64,000 nt of DNA from Niabella yanshanensis (GCF_034424215.1 NZ_CP139960.1:2294001-2358000), one strand, 5' to 3'; positions 26,417 to 37,223 are shown, counted from the first letter of the stretch. Notes: generated from the letters alone by a model not told the origin. Numbers and translations are program-made.

Positions 26417-28063
26417 TTATTTGATCTGTACTGATTTTTCATTGGCCCCCAGTTCAGCCTTCGCCTTCACTTTGGTATTGCTGTAATTGGTTTGTTGCAA
26501 CGTAACAGCTTTTGTTCTGTCTCCGGCAACCCGTATCAATAAATCTGTTTCTTTAGCATAATCAAATTTATTGATGAAGATATTATCACTATTAATGATA
26601 TCAATAACAGGTTTCGTGTTTTTGCTGAACACTTTTACATTATTGAGTGTAATACCACTTGCCTCCTGTATATCTACTCCAATATCGGACTGAAATACAG
26701 AATTTTCTATTTTAATGTTTTTAACATGCATTTCCGGAAGGCCTCTTATGAAAATGGCTTTCTTGGCACCATTGCAGTATACATTGCTGATATTGATGTT
26801 CCTGAATTGCGGTGTTGTTTCATCTACCGGCAGCATTTGCACCTTAGGTAATTCTCTTTTTTCCCCTTCCATCGGCACGGGGTCATTGCCCATATAATAC
26901 ATATCGAATAAAACCGCATCGCCCGGTATATCTTTCATGTAGATGTCTTTAATGAAAATATTCTCTACGATACCGCCGCGGCCACGCGTTGTTTTAAAAC
27001 GCAAACCAATATCTGAACCTACAAATGTACAATTGCTTACATAAATATTTTTAGCGCCGCCGCTCATTTCACTCCCTACCACAAAACCGCCGTGAGAAGC
27101 GTAAACTGTACAGCCCCGGATGATCACGTCCCGGGTGGGCATCGCACGGGCACGCCCGTCGGCATCACGGCCACTTTTGATACAAAGGCCATCATCTCCA
27201 ACATCAAAAACGCTGTTTTCAATTAATACATTACGACAGCTCTCGAGGTCAATTCCATCCCCGTTTTGCGCATACCACGGGTTTTTCACCTGGATGTTTC
27301 TCACCGTGATATTACTGCTCATTAAAGGATGCAGGTTCCAGGCGGGTGAGTTTTGAAAAGTTACTCCTTCCAGTAATATTTTATCGCATTTAGTCAGAAC
27401 CAGCAGGTTAGGACGCAGAAAGTCTTTGATCGATCGATAATGCGCTTCATCTCTATCCGGAGTGATCCTGCCCGGATCTTTCATATCCTGTCCTTTGGCA
27501 AAACCCTCGGAAGGCATCCATAAACGGCCATCTTTAGAAACGACGCCGCCTGAAGCCACCAGTTTCCTCCATTGAGATTCAGTTAATTTATCTTTTTTAA
27601 CCATGCGCCATCCATCGCCATTCCCATCGATAATACCTTTACCCGTGATGGCAATATTGGTGGCACCCTCAGCCGAGATAGGTGATTGGTTGCGCATCTG
27701 GTCGTACCCTTCCCAATTGGCTTTTACCAATGGGTATTGCGTTTTATCTTTAGTAAATAATAAAGTAGCTCCAACAGACAGGTTCAGGTTTACATTACTT
27801 TTTAGCACAATCGGACCCGTTAACCACAATCCTGAGGGTACGAGAACAGTGCCTCCCCCCTTCTTACTACAATCGTCAATGGCATTCTGTATTGAACGGG
27901 TATTTAGCTGATGTCCGTCTGGAACAGCGCCATATTTAGTAATACTATAATTAACCGGCTTAAATTTTGTTGCTGCAACCCTGGGCAAGATCCAATTTGT
28001 TTGAGCAAAACCCACGCACGAACCAATAACAAGCAACAACGATACAACAAACTTTTTATACAT
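26417..28063 (-). CDS. Polygalacturonase, glycoside hydrolase family 28
   Basis: A 548-residue secreted hydrolase with signal peptide 1-20 (GSCVGFAQ) and a right-handed beta-helix. The GH28 active-site motifs are in order: NGD (267-269), DD (290-291 in GDDGLCIKSG), SHG (323-325; most members have GHG) and RFK (355-357). It cleaves the polygalacturonan backbone of pectin, releasing galacturonate. First gene of the uronate locus. ATG 28063 is chosen because a signal peptide follows directly; the open frame runs 32 codons further upstream without coding character. Confidence 0.92.
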   Translation of the reverse strand: MYKKFVVSLLLVIGSCVGFAQTNWILPRVAATKFKPVNYSITKYGAVPDGHQLNTRSIQNAIDDCSKKGGGTVLVPSGLWLTGPIVLKSNVNLNLSVGATLLFTKDKTQYPLVKANWEGYDQMRNQSPISAEGATNIAITGKGIIDGNGDGWRMVKKDKLTESQWRKLVASGGVVSKDGRLWMPSEGFAKGQDMKDPGRITPDRDEAHYRSIKDFLRPNLLVLTKCDKILLEGVTFQNSPAWNLHPLMSSNITVRNIQVKNPWYAQNGDGIDLESCRNVLIENSVFDVGDDGLCIKSGRDADGRARAMPTRDVIIRGCTVYASHGGFVVGSEMSGGAKNIYVSNCTFVGSDIGLRFKTTRGRGGIVENIFIKDIYMKDIPGDAVLFDMYYMGNDPVPMEGEKRELPKVQMLPVDETTPQFRNINISNVYCNGAKKAIFIRGLPEMHVKNIKIENSVFQSDIGVDIQEASGITLNNVKVFSKNTKPVIDIINSDNIFINKFDYAKETDLLIRVAGDRTKAVTLQQTNYSNTKVKAKAELGANEKSVQIK

Positions 28064-28133
28064 CTGCAATCTATTAGAACGTACAAGGTACTCAGAATCC
28101 CTGTTGCCGAAACAATTACAATGTACTTTATTT

Positions 28134-28149
28134 ACGCAAACGTTATCGG
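28134..28149. promoter_or_regulatory. Imperfect AAACGTT palindrome upstream of the pectin locus
   Basis: CGCAAACGTTATCG (around 28135-28148, centre CG at 28141-28142) shares the CAAACGTT core of the perfect palindrome at 19729-19744. It lies about 75 bases upstream of the polygalacturonase start, an operator-like place. Confidence 0.4.
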
Positions 28150-28208
28150 TTACAGGCATTTAGTAAAAAAAAACATCCCTGTTCAAAAAAAGTACATCAG
28201 GCTTCAAA

Positions 28209-28238
28209 TAAAAAACCCGGCAAACAGTTTGCCGGGTT
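28209..28238 (-). terminator. Intrinsic terminator of the 67-residue protein gene
   Basis: Perfect 11-bp arms AACCCGGCAAA (28214-28224) and TTTGCCGGGTT (28228-28238) with a 3-base loop and a T-rich tail in the minus direction, 23 bases after the stop. It isolates this gene from the pectin locus. Confidence 0.93.
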
Positions 28239-28261
28239 GATATATAGTTTACACCTGCGTA

Positions 28262-28465
28262 TTACCAATCTTGCTTTGCAAGACCCGCTTTAATAGCCGC
28301 CAGTGCTTTTTCTTCTCCCAAAAGGGCTGTCAACTTATTGCCTTTGCCATCGTTGCCTTTTGCAATGTATCCGCCTTTTGCAGTTCTTGAAATCACGGCT
28401 TCCTGGATCGGTACATTCTTTTCTTTGGTTTTTACATTGTAAGCTGTAAGGGTTACATCTGCCAT
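28262..28465 (-). CDS. Small basic cytoplasmic protein, function unknown
   Basis: A 67-residue protein (MADVTLTAYNVKTKEK..., ending AAIKAGLAKQDW) with no signal peptide or membrane segment. It is rich in Lys, Ala and Gly; the beta-strand-like N-terminus followed by GGYIAKGNDGKGNKL and a C-terminal helix suggests a compact domain. It has its own strong terminator and a 22-bp palindrome in the divergent upstream region. I do not recognise the family. The isolation and regulation signals support a real gene. Confidence 0.7.
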   Translation of the reverse strand: MADVTLTAYNVKTKEKNVPIQEAVISRTAKGGYIAKGNDGKGNKLTALLGEEKALAAIKAGLAKQDW

Positions 28466-28549
28466 AGCTATTATTTTTTGATTAAGAAAAATTGAAATTA
28501 AGGGTTTTACTTAGAACTAATGCCATTTATTCGATGATTTACCTTTTTT

Positions 28550-28571
28550 TATAACTAATTTATTAGTTATA
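28550..28571. promoter_or_regulatory. 22-bp palindrome between divergent genes
   Basis: Arms TATAACTAAT (28550-28559) and ATTAGTTATA (28562-28571) are perfect reverse complements around TT. It lies 24 bases before the TPR gene and 85 bases before the 67-residue protein gene; an operator for a dimeric regulator is the simplest reading. AT-rich chance palindromes are the alternative. Confidence 0.45.
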
Positions 28572-28594
28572 TTGCAATTCTAAAAACCTTTGTA

Positions 28595-29731
28595 ATGACC
28601 AAAAGACTACCACAACTTTTGCTTTTTTTATGCTGCTATTTCTCATCATTTTCTATGACCAGCAATGACAGTTTACAGTATTTCCTGCAAATAAGAGATT
28701 ATGATAATGCTATTGAGTGGCTACTGGCTCATGAGCCGGAAGGTTACAGCCGTAATCATTATTTAACGCTGGGCTATTGTTACTATATGAACAACCAGGA
28801 GAGACAAGCGCTTCAGCCTTATCAAAAAGTTTACGACCAGGAGTCCCATGAACTGCAGGCCAATTTGTACCTAGGCCTTATTAACCAGCAAATAAGAGAA
28901 TACGGCCGCGCACTATTATTCTTCAGAAATCTGACCATTCTCTACCCATCTAATTACAAATACTGGCTGTATACTGCTTCCGTATTTCAATCCCTGCAAT
29001 TTAGTGATTCGTCATTCTTCTATTCCGAAAAGGCCTATATCATTAATCCCAAAGCTTCTGATGCAGCATTGCGTTATTGCCATGCCCTGCTATTATCCCA
29101 AAAACGAAATGAGGCAATAAAAGTTATTAATGATTTTCTCAAATCCGACTCTACTAAACCAGAAATCATCTCACAAAAAATAAACTTCAGTGACTACGAT
29201 AAGAAACACAAAGAAGTTATCTTCTGGGGAGAGCGATTACTGCGGGATTCGGTAAAAAGCGCCCGCCCTTTAACCAGCCTGGCTTACGCATACCTGAATA
29301 CGGAACAGCCAGATAAATGCCTGGAACTGTACAAATGGATGGAAAAAGAAAGTATCGGTAACGAATCGCTTACTTACTGTGCTTCCCAGGCCTACGCTCA
29401 AAGAAAGGATTATGTCGCCAGTAACCGTTTGCTGGACGAATGTCTCGCCCAGAATATTATGAGACCAGCCATAACTTATTTCAGGTCAAAAGCCGACAAT
29501 TATGAAAACGTCAAACAATATAAAAAAGCTATCGCTCAATACGATAGCTCCTATTATATTTTTCACAGTCCCTTTGATCTGTATTATAAGGGCAGGGTCT
29601 ATGATATATTTCTGAATGATAAAAAACAGGCTTCTGTCTTTTACAAAAAATTTCTTGCAGAAAAACAGAAGCCTGAAACACCTTTAGAGGAAAAACTATT
29701 TCATTATATCGGGGAATATCTCCAACCCTGA
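28595..29731 (+). CDS. Exported TPR-repeat protein
   Basis: A 378-residue protein with a signal-like N-terminus (about 1-20, LLLFLCCYFSSFSM) and tetratricopeptide-like helical repeats along most of its length (for example LTLGYCYYMNNQERQALQPY, YLGLINQQIREYGRALLFFR, PLTSLAYAYLNTEQPDKCLEL). TPR domains mediate protein-protein contacts; the partner is unknown. Probably periplasmic. It ends 6 bases before the convergent gyrB stop. Confidence 0.75.
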   Translation: MTKRLPQLLLFLCCYFSSFSMTSNDSLQYFLQIRDYDNAIEWLLAHEPEGYSRNHYLTLGYCYYMNNQERQALQPYQKVYDQESHELQANLYLGLINQQIREYGRALLFFRNLTILYPSNYKYWLYTASVFQSLQFSDSSFFYSEKAYIINPKASDAALRYCHALLLSQKRNEAIKVINDFLKSDSTKPEIISQKINFSDYDKKHKEVIFWGERLLRDSVKSARPLTSLAYAYLNTEQPDKCLELYKWMEKESIGNESLTYCASQAYAQRKDYVASNRLLDECLAQNIMRPAITYFRSKADNYENVKQYKKAIAQYDSSYYIFHSPFDLYYKGRVYDIFLNDKKQASVFYKKFLAEKQKPETPLEEKLFHYIGEYLQP

Positions 29732-29737
29732 TGTCCT

Positions 29738-31723
<1,986 letters not shown>

Positions 31724-31839
31724 TTAAAAAATGCATGAAAAACTTTAAAAGCTCCCGTTAATCCGGGGTCAAATAAAGAAGATCATGTGGCTAAAATCAA
31801 TAATAGATTACACATTAACAGATGCCATGAGGCAACGGA

Positions 31840-31847
31840 CAAATTTA
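31840..31847 (-). promoter_or_regulatory. -7 box (TAAATTTG) for gyrB
   Basis: Perfect TAnnTTTG on the minus strand about 123 bases upstream of the gyrB ATG, predicting a leader of about 115 bases. No clear -33 element. Confidence 0.45.
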
Positions 31848-31970
31848 CGAAAAAATGAGCGTTTATTTGGCTTTTAATTGAAATGTGAATAGTTGGTGAA
31901 CTATGGAAATTGCAGCACATTTTAAAGCCATAAATGGTCAGGCCGATTACCTGATTAGCTCAAAAAATCC

Positions 31971-32366
31971 CTACTGTTTATCAAAAGTAAGTGGATCAGC
32001 ATTCGGCAATATCGTATGAAATTTTTTTATAGTAAGCGATTTCCCGCTACTGGCAAAGGTAATTTTATAAGGAGTATTCTTTGCACCCCCAGTGGATAGG
32101 TCAGAGATGTAAATTGAATCACCGGCATTATTGAAACGGTAATCAAAAAAATAAGTGGTTAATCCGTTATTTAGCCTCAGATTAGGCAGATTTTCGTCGC
32201 CGGCAGGCGGCGTGCTTACTACCAAAACAATTTCTTTAGCGCTATTTTCTATCCAGTTTCCCTGAAACCTCCCGTTTATACTATTATCATCATTCTCTTT
32301 TTTACAGGAAATAAAGCCGAATGCGATGGTCATGGCAACAAACACACTTGGTGATTTCAGATTCAT
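31971..32366 (-). CDS. Small lipoprotein, function unknown
   Basis: A 131-residue protein with a lipoprotein signal ending in FGFISC (Cys21), followed by a Lys/Asn/Asp-rich linker and a beta-rich domain (NGRFQGNWIENSAKEIVLVV, DSIYISDLSTGG, KSLTIKKFHTI). The pattern resembles small lipocalin-like domains common in Bacteroidota lipoproteins, but no specific family is recognised. Single gene, divergent from the PLDc_N membrane protein gene. Confidence 0.65.
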   Translation of the reverse strand: MNLKSPSVFVAMTIAFGFISCKKENDDNSINGRFQGNWIENSAKEIVLVVSTPPAGDENLPNLRLNNGLTTYFFDYRFNNAGDSIYISDLSTGGAKNTPYKITFASSGKSLTIKKFHTILPNADPLTFDKQ

Positions 32367-32409
32367 AACAGTATTATTTCGAATATTACTAAATTAGCTA
32401 AAAATTTAA

Positions 32410-32628
32410 ATGGCTGCACTTGGAACTAACGAACTTGTAATCATAGCGCTCCTATCAGTGATGTTCCTGATCCCCCTTTTAGCATTGATAGATATTTTGC
32501 GTAACCAGTTTAAAGATAGCTCTAATAAGATCATCTGGGCCCTGATTGTGCTTTTCTTTCCTATTCTGGGTGGTATTCTTTACTTTCTCTTCGGGGTAAA
32601 GCAAAAAGTGTCCAAAATTGATTTTTAA
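32410..32628 (+). CDS. PLDc_N domain small membrane protein
   Basis: A 72-residue protein with two membrane helices and the phospholipase D N-terminal-type (PLDc_N) signature: IPLLALIDILRNQF...NKIIWALIVLFFPILGGILYFLFG. Such free-standing domains occur widely with no known function. The last 4 bases overlap the convergent lpxC-fabZ stop. Confidence 0.82.
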   Translation: MAALGTNELVIIALLSVMFLIPLLALIDILRNQFKDSSNKIIWALIVLFFPILGGILYFLFGVKQKVSKIDF

Positions 32629-34028
32629 CGTTTTACAATCTGGGCTACGAGGTCGGCTTCGCAACAAACCTTATTCCCCACATAGGTAGTTCCCTTCATT
32701 TCGCAAATCCCTCTCCTGATCGGTGCCGTCAGTTCCATTTTAAGAATCAGTGTATCTCCGGGCCTTACCATGTTTTTGAACTTACAATTATCTATTTTCA
32801 GGAAATAAGTATCGTATTGTCCCTCCGGACTCAGGTTGATGGCCAGCATTCCTCCACATTGGGCTAGCGCCTCTATTTGTAATACACCAGGGAAAACCGG
32901 GTTTTGGGGGAAATGTCCCTGGAAAAACCACTCATTAAAGGTTACATTTTTAATCCCTACAATTTTCTCATCCGTTAGCTCTATTACCTTATCTACCAGT
33001 AAAAAAGGAAAGCGGTGTGGCAATGTTTTTTCAATATGCTGGATATCGTAAACCGCAGGCGTGGTAGGATCGTAGCTGGGTACATCCTTGATATGCTTAT
33101 TGGCCTTGATATGCTTTTTGATCATTTTTGCAAAAGCCACATTGGAGCTATGCCCCGGGCGATTTGCGATAACCCGTCCTTTTACGGGGTAGCCAATCAG
33201 CGCCAGATCGCCCACTATATCTAACAATTTATGCCTGGCCGGTTCATTGGGAAAGCGAAGTTCCAGGTTATTGAGGTACCCTTCACTTTTAACTTCGATG
33301 TCATCTTTCTTAAAAATTTTCTTCAGGCGATCTAACTCCGCATCGCCTACGGGTTTATCAACCACCACTATGGCATTGTTTACGTCACCTCCTTTAATGA
33401 GGTTGTGATCTAACAACATTTCCAGTTCATGCAGGAAACAGAAAGTACGGCAGGAAGAAATTTTATCTTTAAAATTCCGCATGGTTTTTAATTCTGCATG
33501 CTGGGTGCCTAAAACCGGTGAATTAAAATCGATCAACGTGGTTATCTGATATTCCCGGGCAGGCATGATCACCATTTCAACCCGCTTATCTTCATCAGTA
33601 AGATAAAGATTTTCGTCAATTGAATACCATGCTTTTGCTGCATTTTGCTCTTCCACTCCTGCTTCTTCAATAATTTCTATATAGGGCATAGAGCTGCCAT
33701 CCATTATCGGCACTTCCGGACCATTTATTTCAATCAGGCAGTTATCAATTCCCATGCCTACCAAAGCCGCCAGCAGGTGTTCTACCGTACTCACTTTGGC
33801 GCCATTAGCCTCCAGGGTTGTACCCCGGCTTGTGTCTGTAACCAGATCACAATCCGCTTTAATAATGGGCTTATTGGGCAAATCAACCCTTTGAAACTGG
33901 AATCCAAAACCAGCATTGGCCGGTTTCAGCGTTACATCAGCCAATATACCGGTATGCAAACCCGTGCCACTTATATTCACTGATTTTTTTAACGTGTGTT
34001 GTTTATCAGGATTGAAATTACTGCCCAT
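32625..34028 (-). CDS. lpxC-fabZ: LpxC-FabZ fusion (lipid A deacetylase / 3-hydroxyacyl-ACP dehydratase)
   Basis: A 467-residue bifunctional enzyme. The N-terminal ~300 residues are LpxC, the zinc deacetylase that commits UDP-GlcNAc derivatives to lipid A (HTLKKSVNISGTGLHTG near 11; zinc His84 in TVEHLLAAL; HKLLDIVGDLALIG near 245). The C-terminal ~150 are FabZ (LPHRFPFLLVDKV; FFQGHFPQNPVFPGVLQIEALAQ with the catalytic Glu). The fusion is characteristic of Bacteroidota. ATG 34028 is chosen because a -7 box (34047-34054) lies inside the longer open frame, leaving only starts at 34034 or 34028 transcribed. Confidence 0.95.
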   Translation of the reverse strand: MGSNFNPDKQHTLKKSVNISGTGLHTGILADVTLKPANAGFGFQFQRVDLPNKPIIKADCDLVTDTSRGTTLEANGAKVSTVEHLLAALVGMGIDNCLIEINGPEVPIMDGSSMPYIEIIEEAGVEEQNAAKAWYSIDENLYLTDEDKRVEMVIMPAREYQITTLIDFNSPVLGTQHAELKTMRNFKDKISSCRTFCFLHELEMLLDHNLIKGGDVNNAIVVVDKPVGDAELDRLKKIFKKDDIEVKSEGYLNNLELRFPNEPARHKLLDIVGDLALIGYPVKGRVIANRPGHSSNVAFAKMIKKHIKANKHIKDVPSYDPTTPAVYDIQHIEKTLPHRFPFLLVDKVIELTDEKIVGIKNVTFNEWFFQGHFPQNPVFPGVLQIEALAQCGGMLAINLSPEGQYDTYFLKIDNCKFKNMVRPGDTLILKMELTAPIRRGICEMKGTTYVGNKVCCEADLVAQIVKR

Positions 34029-34046
34029 AGTCATTATTGAATTTGG

Positions 34047-34054
34047 CAAATATA
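34047..34054 (-). promoter_or_regulatory. -7 box (TATATTTG) that decides the LpxC start
   Basis: Perfect TAnnTTTG on the minus strand 19 bases upstream of the ATG at 34028, within the upstream extension of the open frame; transcription would begin near 34040. Confidence 0.55.
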
Positions 34055-34246
34055 ATAATCTTGCTACATCTGCCATATTTATTAGATTAATAGCTCAAAA
34101 ATCATCTCTCTGCATGCGCGCTTCCGTCATGTTTTTCTTCACCAGGCGGACTGAGATTTGTATTTTGATAACAATCTGTAATCAAAAAACTTTGTACATT
34201 TCGCTTGTATATTGATGCTTTGATCCATTCGCATTCCTCATCTGCA

Positions 34247-34254
34247 TAATTTTG
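34247..34254 (+). promoter_or_regulatory. -7 box (TAATTTTG) for the Mur ligase paralogue
   Basis: Perfect TAnnTTTG 37 bases before the ATG at 34292, predicting a leader of about 30 bases. A TTTG at 34219-34222 is 24 bases upstream, a little far for a -33 element. Confidence 0.45.
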
Positions 34255-34291
34255 AACAAAAACAAATGGTACTGGCTGGAATTTTGACATT

Positions 34292-35671
34292 ATGAATATT
34301 GAACTAAAAAATATAAAAGCCCCCTTTTTTATCGGAGTTGCGGGCGCGGGTATGAGCGCCATTGCCCAGTATTTACAGGGTACAGGCAAAAAAGTAAGTG
34401 GGAGTGACCGCTTTTTTAACGAAGGCAAAGCCGGCGACATTAAGGCTAAGCTGGAAAATGACGGCATACAATGTTTCCTGCAGGATGGCAGTGGCATTAC
34501 CCCGGAAACCGACCTTATTGTTGCGTCAACGGCTATAGAGGATACTGTTGCAGAGATCAAAAAAGCCAAAGAACTGGGTATTCCGGTTATTAAAAGATCT
34601 GAATTATTAGCGCTTATCGCTGCCAGTAAAAAAACAATTGCGGTAGGTGGTACCAGTGGCAAAAGTACAACTACGGCGATGCTGTTTGATATACTCACCT
34701 ATGCCGGTCTTTCTCCTTCCATTATTAGCGGAGCCGGCCTGGTTAGCCTGATTAAAAAAGGTAAAATAGGCAATGCTTTCGTTGGTAATAGCGAGTGGCT
34801 TGTGATAGAGGCTGATGAAAGCGATGGTTCTATTGTTCAATACCAGCCAAAAATCGGGCTACTGCTTAATATAGAGAAAGATCACAAAGAGTTGGACGAA
34901 CTCATGCAGGTATTTGAAACCTTTAAGAACAACAGTGAGTTTTTTATTGTTAACCAATCCAACGAACATTCGAGAAAACTATCGGTTCACCTGGTCAATG
35001 ACTTTGAAATTGAAGGCGAAAACCTGGGCGCAGGCTTCTTCGCCACCGGTTTCCAGCAAAAAGGGTTTAAAATTTCTTTTGACATTGAAGGGCAGCATTT
35101 TGAGCTCAACGTTGCAGGCCGGCATAATATGGAAAATGCCGTTGCAGCTGTAACAGCAGCCGTTCAAACCGGCGTACCTTTAAAGATTGCCAGTGAAGCC
35201 CTTGCTCACTACGAGGGAATTTACCGGCGTTGCCAGGTTTTAGGAAATAAATCGGGCATATGGGTAGTAGACGATTTCGCTCACAATCCCGTGAAATGTG
35301 CTGCTGCCATTAAAAGTTGCCAGCCGGTTGCAGAGAAAGTGGTGGCCTGGTTTCAACCTCATGGCTATACACCCACTAAATTTCTCAGAAGCGATTTCGC
35401 GAAAGAGATCTCCGAAGCGTTAAGACCCCAGGATGAAATATGGATGAGTGAGATCTTCTATGCAGGAGGAACAACCACCAAAGACATTTCTGCCAATGAC
35501 CTCATCAATGATATCAGGGCATTAGGTAAAAATGCTTACTTCGTTGAAGATCGTAACCAACTCCTGGAAAACGTTCAACCCCACCTGCAGGAAGGCAATG
35601 TGCTGCTGCTAATGGGCGCCAGGGATCCGTCGCTGGAACAATTTTCTAAAGATATATACGAGAGGCTTTAA
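34292..35671 (+). CDS. Mur ligase-family protein (MurC/Mpl-like)
   Basis: A 459-residue ATP-dependent Mur ligase with all three domains: N-terminal Rossmann fold (GVAGAGMSAIAQYL at 15-28), central ATPase with P-loop GGTSGKSTTT (119-128), and C-terminal domain with DDFAHNPVKCAAAI near 325. The P-loop has GKS where MurC/Mpl usually have GKT. It sits outside any cell-wall cluster, so it is probably a paralogue of MurC, perhaps an Mpl-type ligase that reattaches recycled murein peptide to UDP-MurNAc. The substrate cannot be settled from sequence. Its last 4 bases overlap the next gene, which is convergent. Confidence 0.8.
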   Translation: MNIELKNIKAPFFIGVAGAGMSAIAQYLQGTGKKVSGSDRFFNEGKAGDIKAKLENDGIQCFLQDGSGITPETDLIVASTAIEDTVAEIKKAKELGIPVIKRSELLALIAASKKTIAVGGTSGKSTTTAMLFDILTYAGLSPSIISGAGLVSLIKKGKIGNAFVGNSEWLVIEADESDGSIVQYQPKIGLLLNIEKDHKELDELMQVFETFKNNSEFFIVNQSNEHSRKLSVHLVNDFEIEGENLGAGFFATGFQQKGFKISFDIEGQHFELNVAGRHNMENAVAAVTAAVQTGVPLKIASEALAHYEGIYRRCQVLGNKSGIWVVDDFAHNPVKCAAAIKSCQPVAEKVVAWFQPHGYTPTKFLRSDFAKEISEALRPQDEIWMSEIFYAGGTTTKDISANDLINDIRALGKNAYFVEDRNQLLENVQPHLQEGNVLLLMGARDPSLEQFSKDIYERL

Positions 35672-36120
35672 ACGGCCATAGCGGGCTGCTCGCTTTTTTG
35701 CGGGTGGCCCAGTAAATAGTAGCATAGTACCATTAATAAGCCTTTTTTTGCTTCTGTAGTTGGATTCTCCAAATCGAGGCTGCACACAGTAAGGGGCTCC
35801 TGTGCATCTTCTGCAATTATTTCTACCTCTTTATTGTTCAGAAAGTTGAGATAGTATTTCTTGCCGTCGATCAAAATAAATTCCCGGCTGCCTTCTTTTT
35901 TCAATTTGCCAAGATTGGTTCCGTACTCATTTTCCAGTACGATCCTGTTTTTTAAAAGGCCTTTATTTCTACACTTAAAATGTCTTTTTTCTCCGTCTTC
36001 CGCTTCAATATATACCCGGTCTGATTGGCTTTGATAAGCAAGCGTCAATAATTTACGTCCGTTGCTCCACAAGCTAAACGCGGTATTACCGAGGTTGCTT
36101 GTTATAGTCTTCCATTGCAT
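35668..36120 (-). CDS. Conserved hypothetical protein
   Basis: A 150-residue soluble protein with no signal peptide. The sequence is beta-rich (WKTITSNLGNTAFSLWSNGRKLLTLAY..., KNRIVLENEYGTNLGKLKKEG, REFILIDGKKYYLNFLN) and ends in a short hydrophobic helix (KKGLLMVLCYYLLG). It reads like a small beta-barrel or tubby-like fold. I do not recognise a family. Single gene; overlaps the convergent Mur ligase gene by 4 bases. Confidence 0.55.
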   Translation of the reverse strand: MQWKTITSNLGNTAFSLWSNGRKLLTLAYQSQSDRVYIEAEDGEKRHFKCRNKGLLKNRIVLENEYGTNLGKLKKEGSREFILIDGKKYYLNFLNNKEVEIIAEDAQEPLTVCSLDLENPTTEAKKGLLMVLCYYLLGHPQKSEQPAMAV

Positions 36121-36280
36121 AATTTTCGATTTTGCTCCCCAAAGGTGGCAATTAAAATTAGGTTCCGGAGCCAGTTAACATTAAATTAATATTGAAAACA
36201 GCCTGTTTACGCTAAAAATAGTACTAGTTATCACCATTTTAAAGTAAGGCACAATTTTAGTGTTGCAACTTTGTTTTACC

Positions 36281-36643
36281 CTAGGGATACATCCGGCGAT
36301 GCAGATAAAGATATACCAGTACAATGATTATCAAAAAGATAAGGATCGAAAAATAAAGCGTCCAATGAGTTTTTAGTTGCATTTTCCCCCGTAACTCACT
36401 TTTTTTTGAAACCCGCTTCTTAAGATCCCTGTTTAAGCCATCTACAATCAGCTCCAGTTTCTCCCTGTTCTGCAACTCCTGCAAACCGTCTAACGCATCG
36501 CTTTCAAAAGCATCATCTACAGCTTTACTTTCAAGATCATGCTTTTCCACCTGAGTCAACTCATCTTTCAGATACTTTAATAGCTGATCCTGGCTGGTGG
36601 TACCGCCCGCATTGGATAATATGTTTTTTAAATCATCTTGCAT
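36281..36643 (-). CDS. Anti-sigma-like membrane protein
   Basis: A 120-residue protein with a soluble, acidic N-terminal part (about 1-88), one membrane helix (about 93-113) and only seven residues after it. The stretch LLKYLKDELTQVEKHDLESKAVDD near 22-45 resembles the N-terminal helix of anti-sigma domains, without the zinc-binding His/Cys. Its start overlaps the ECF sigma factor gene by 11 bases, so the two are translationally coupled. The role as anti-sigma is inferred from context; it lacks a periplasmic sensor domain. Confidence 0.6.
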   Translation of the reverse strand: MQDDLKNILSNAGGTTSQDQLLKYLKDELTQVEKHDLESKAVDDAFESDALDGLQELQNREKLELIVDGLNRDLKKRVSKKSELRGKMQLKTHWTLYFSILIFLIIIVLVYLYLHRRMYP

Positions 36644-37223
36644 GGGTTGAATCCGCTGCTTTCATTTTTTTCTGAATACTGATCTTGAGATTCCTCTTTC
36701 CGTTCTGAATATGGCTTTTAACCTTTAACATGGGATAACCCGTGCTTTCGCTTATCTCCTGGTAACTTTTTTTCTGCAGGTAAAACAAAGTTACACATTT
36801 GTATTGCTCTTCGTTGAGTTCCTGTAAGGCCTCCCGAAGCACCTCGTCACTTACCAACAACATTCCCCCGTCCGCTGTACTCTCTACTTCCTCCACTATA
36901 TGGCTGTTCGTATCATCCAGCTCAACGGAAATTTTCCCCTTCTTATCCCGCAATATGGTGAGACATTGGTTTTTGGCCACCATGTACAACCAGCTTTTAA
37001 AGTAATCAATCTTATATTTTCCTGCTTCCTGAATTACTTTTAAAAAGATCTGCTGCACGCAATCACGGGCGTCATTTTCCTCTTTTAAATACTTCATACA
37101 AACACCCAACAACAACAAGGTGTAACGTTGCAATAGAATACCCAGCCACTCATTGTTTTGAGTTTGCCAGAAACGCTGCAACAGCTCCTTATCGCTAATA
37201 TCCTGGTATTTGTCTTTCCCCAC
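36633..37223 (-). CDS. ECF-family RNA polymerase sigma factor
   Basis: A 196-residue alternative sigma factor. Region 2 (about 28-95) has DARDCVQQIFLKV and YFKSWLYMVAKNQCLTILRD; region 4 (about 130-185) has EEQYKCVTLFYLQKKSYQEISESTGYPMLKVKSHIQNGKRNLK, a helix-turn-helix for -35 recognition. The frame appears to start with GTG at 37223: a stop codon lies two codons upstream and there is no nearby ATG. The overlapping downstream gene is a likely anti-sigma factor. The regulon is unknown. Confidence 0.87.
   Translation of the reverse strand: MGKDKYQDISDKELLQRFWQTQNNEWLGILLQRYTLLLLGVCMKYLKEENDARDCVQQIFLKVIQEAGKYKIDYFKSWLYMVAKNQCLTILRDKKGKISVELDDTNSHIVEEVESTADGGMLLVSDEVLREALQELNEEQYKCVTLFYLQKKSYQEISESTGYPMLKVKSHIQNGKRNLKISIQKKMKAADSTHAR

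Noticed and set aside
28064-28159. 32-codon upstream extension of polygalacturonase
   Set aside because: A proper signal peptide starts at 28063; the extension has a Cys-rich, non-coding look and covers the likely promoter.
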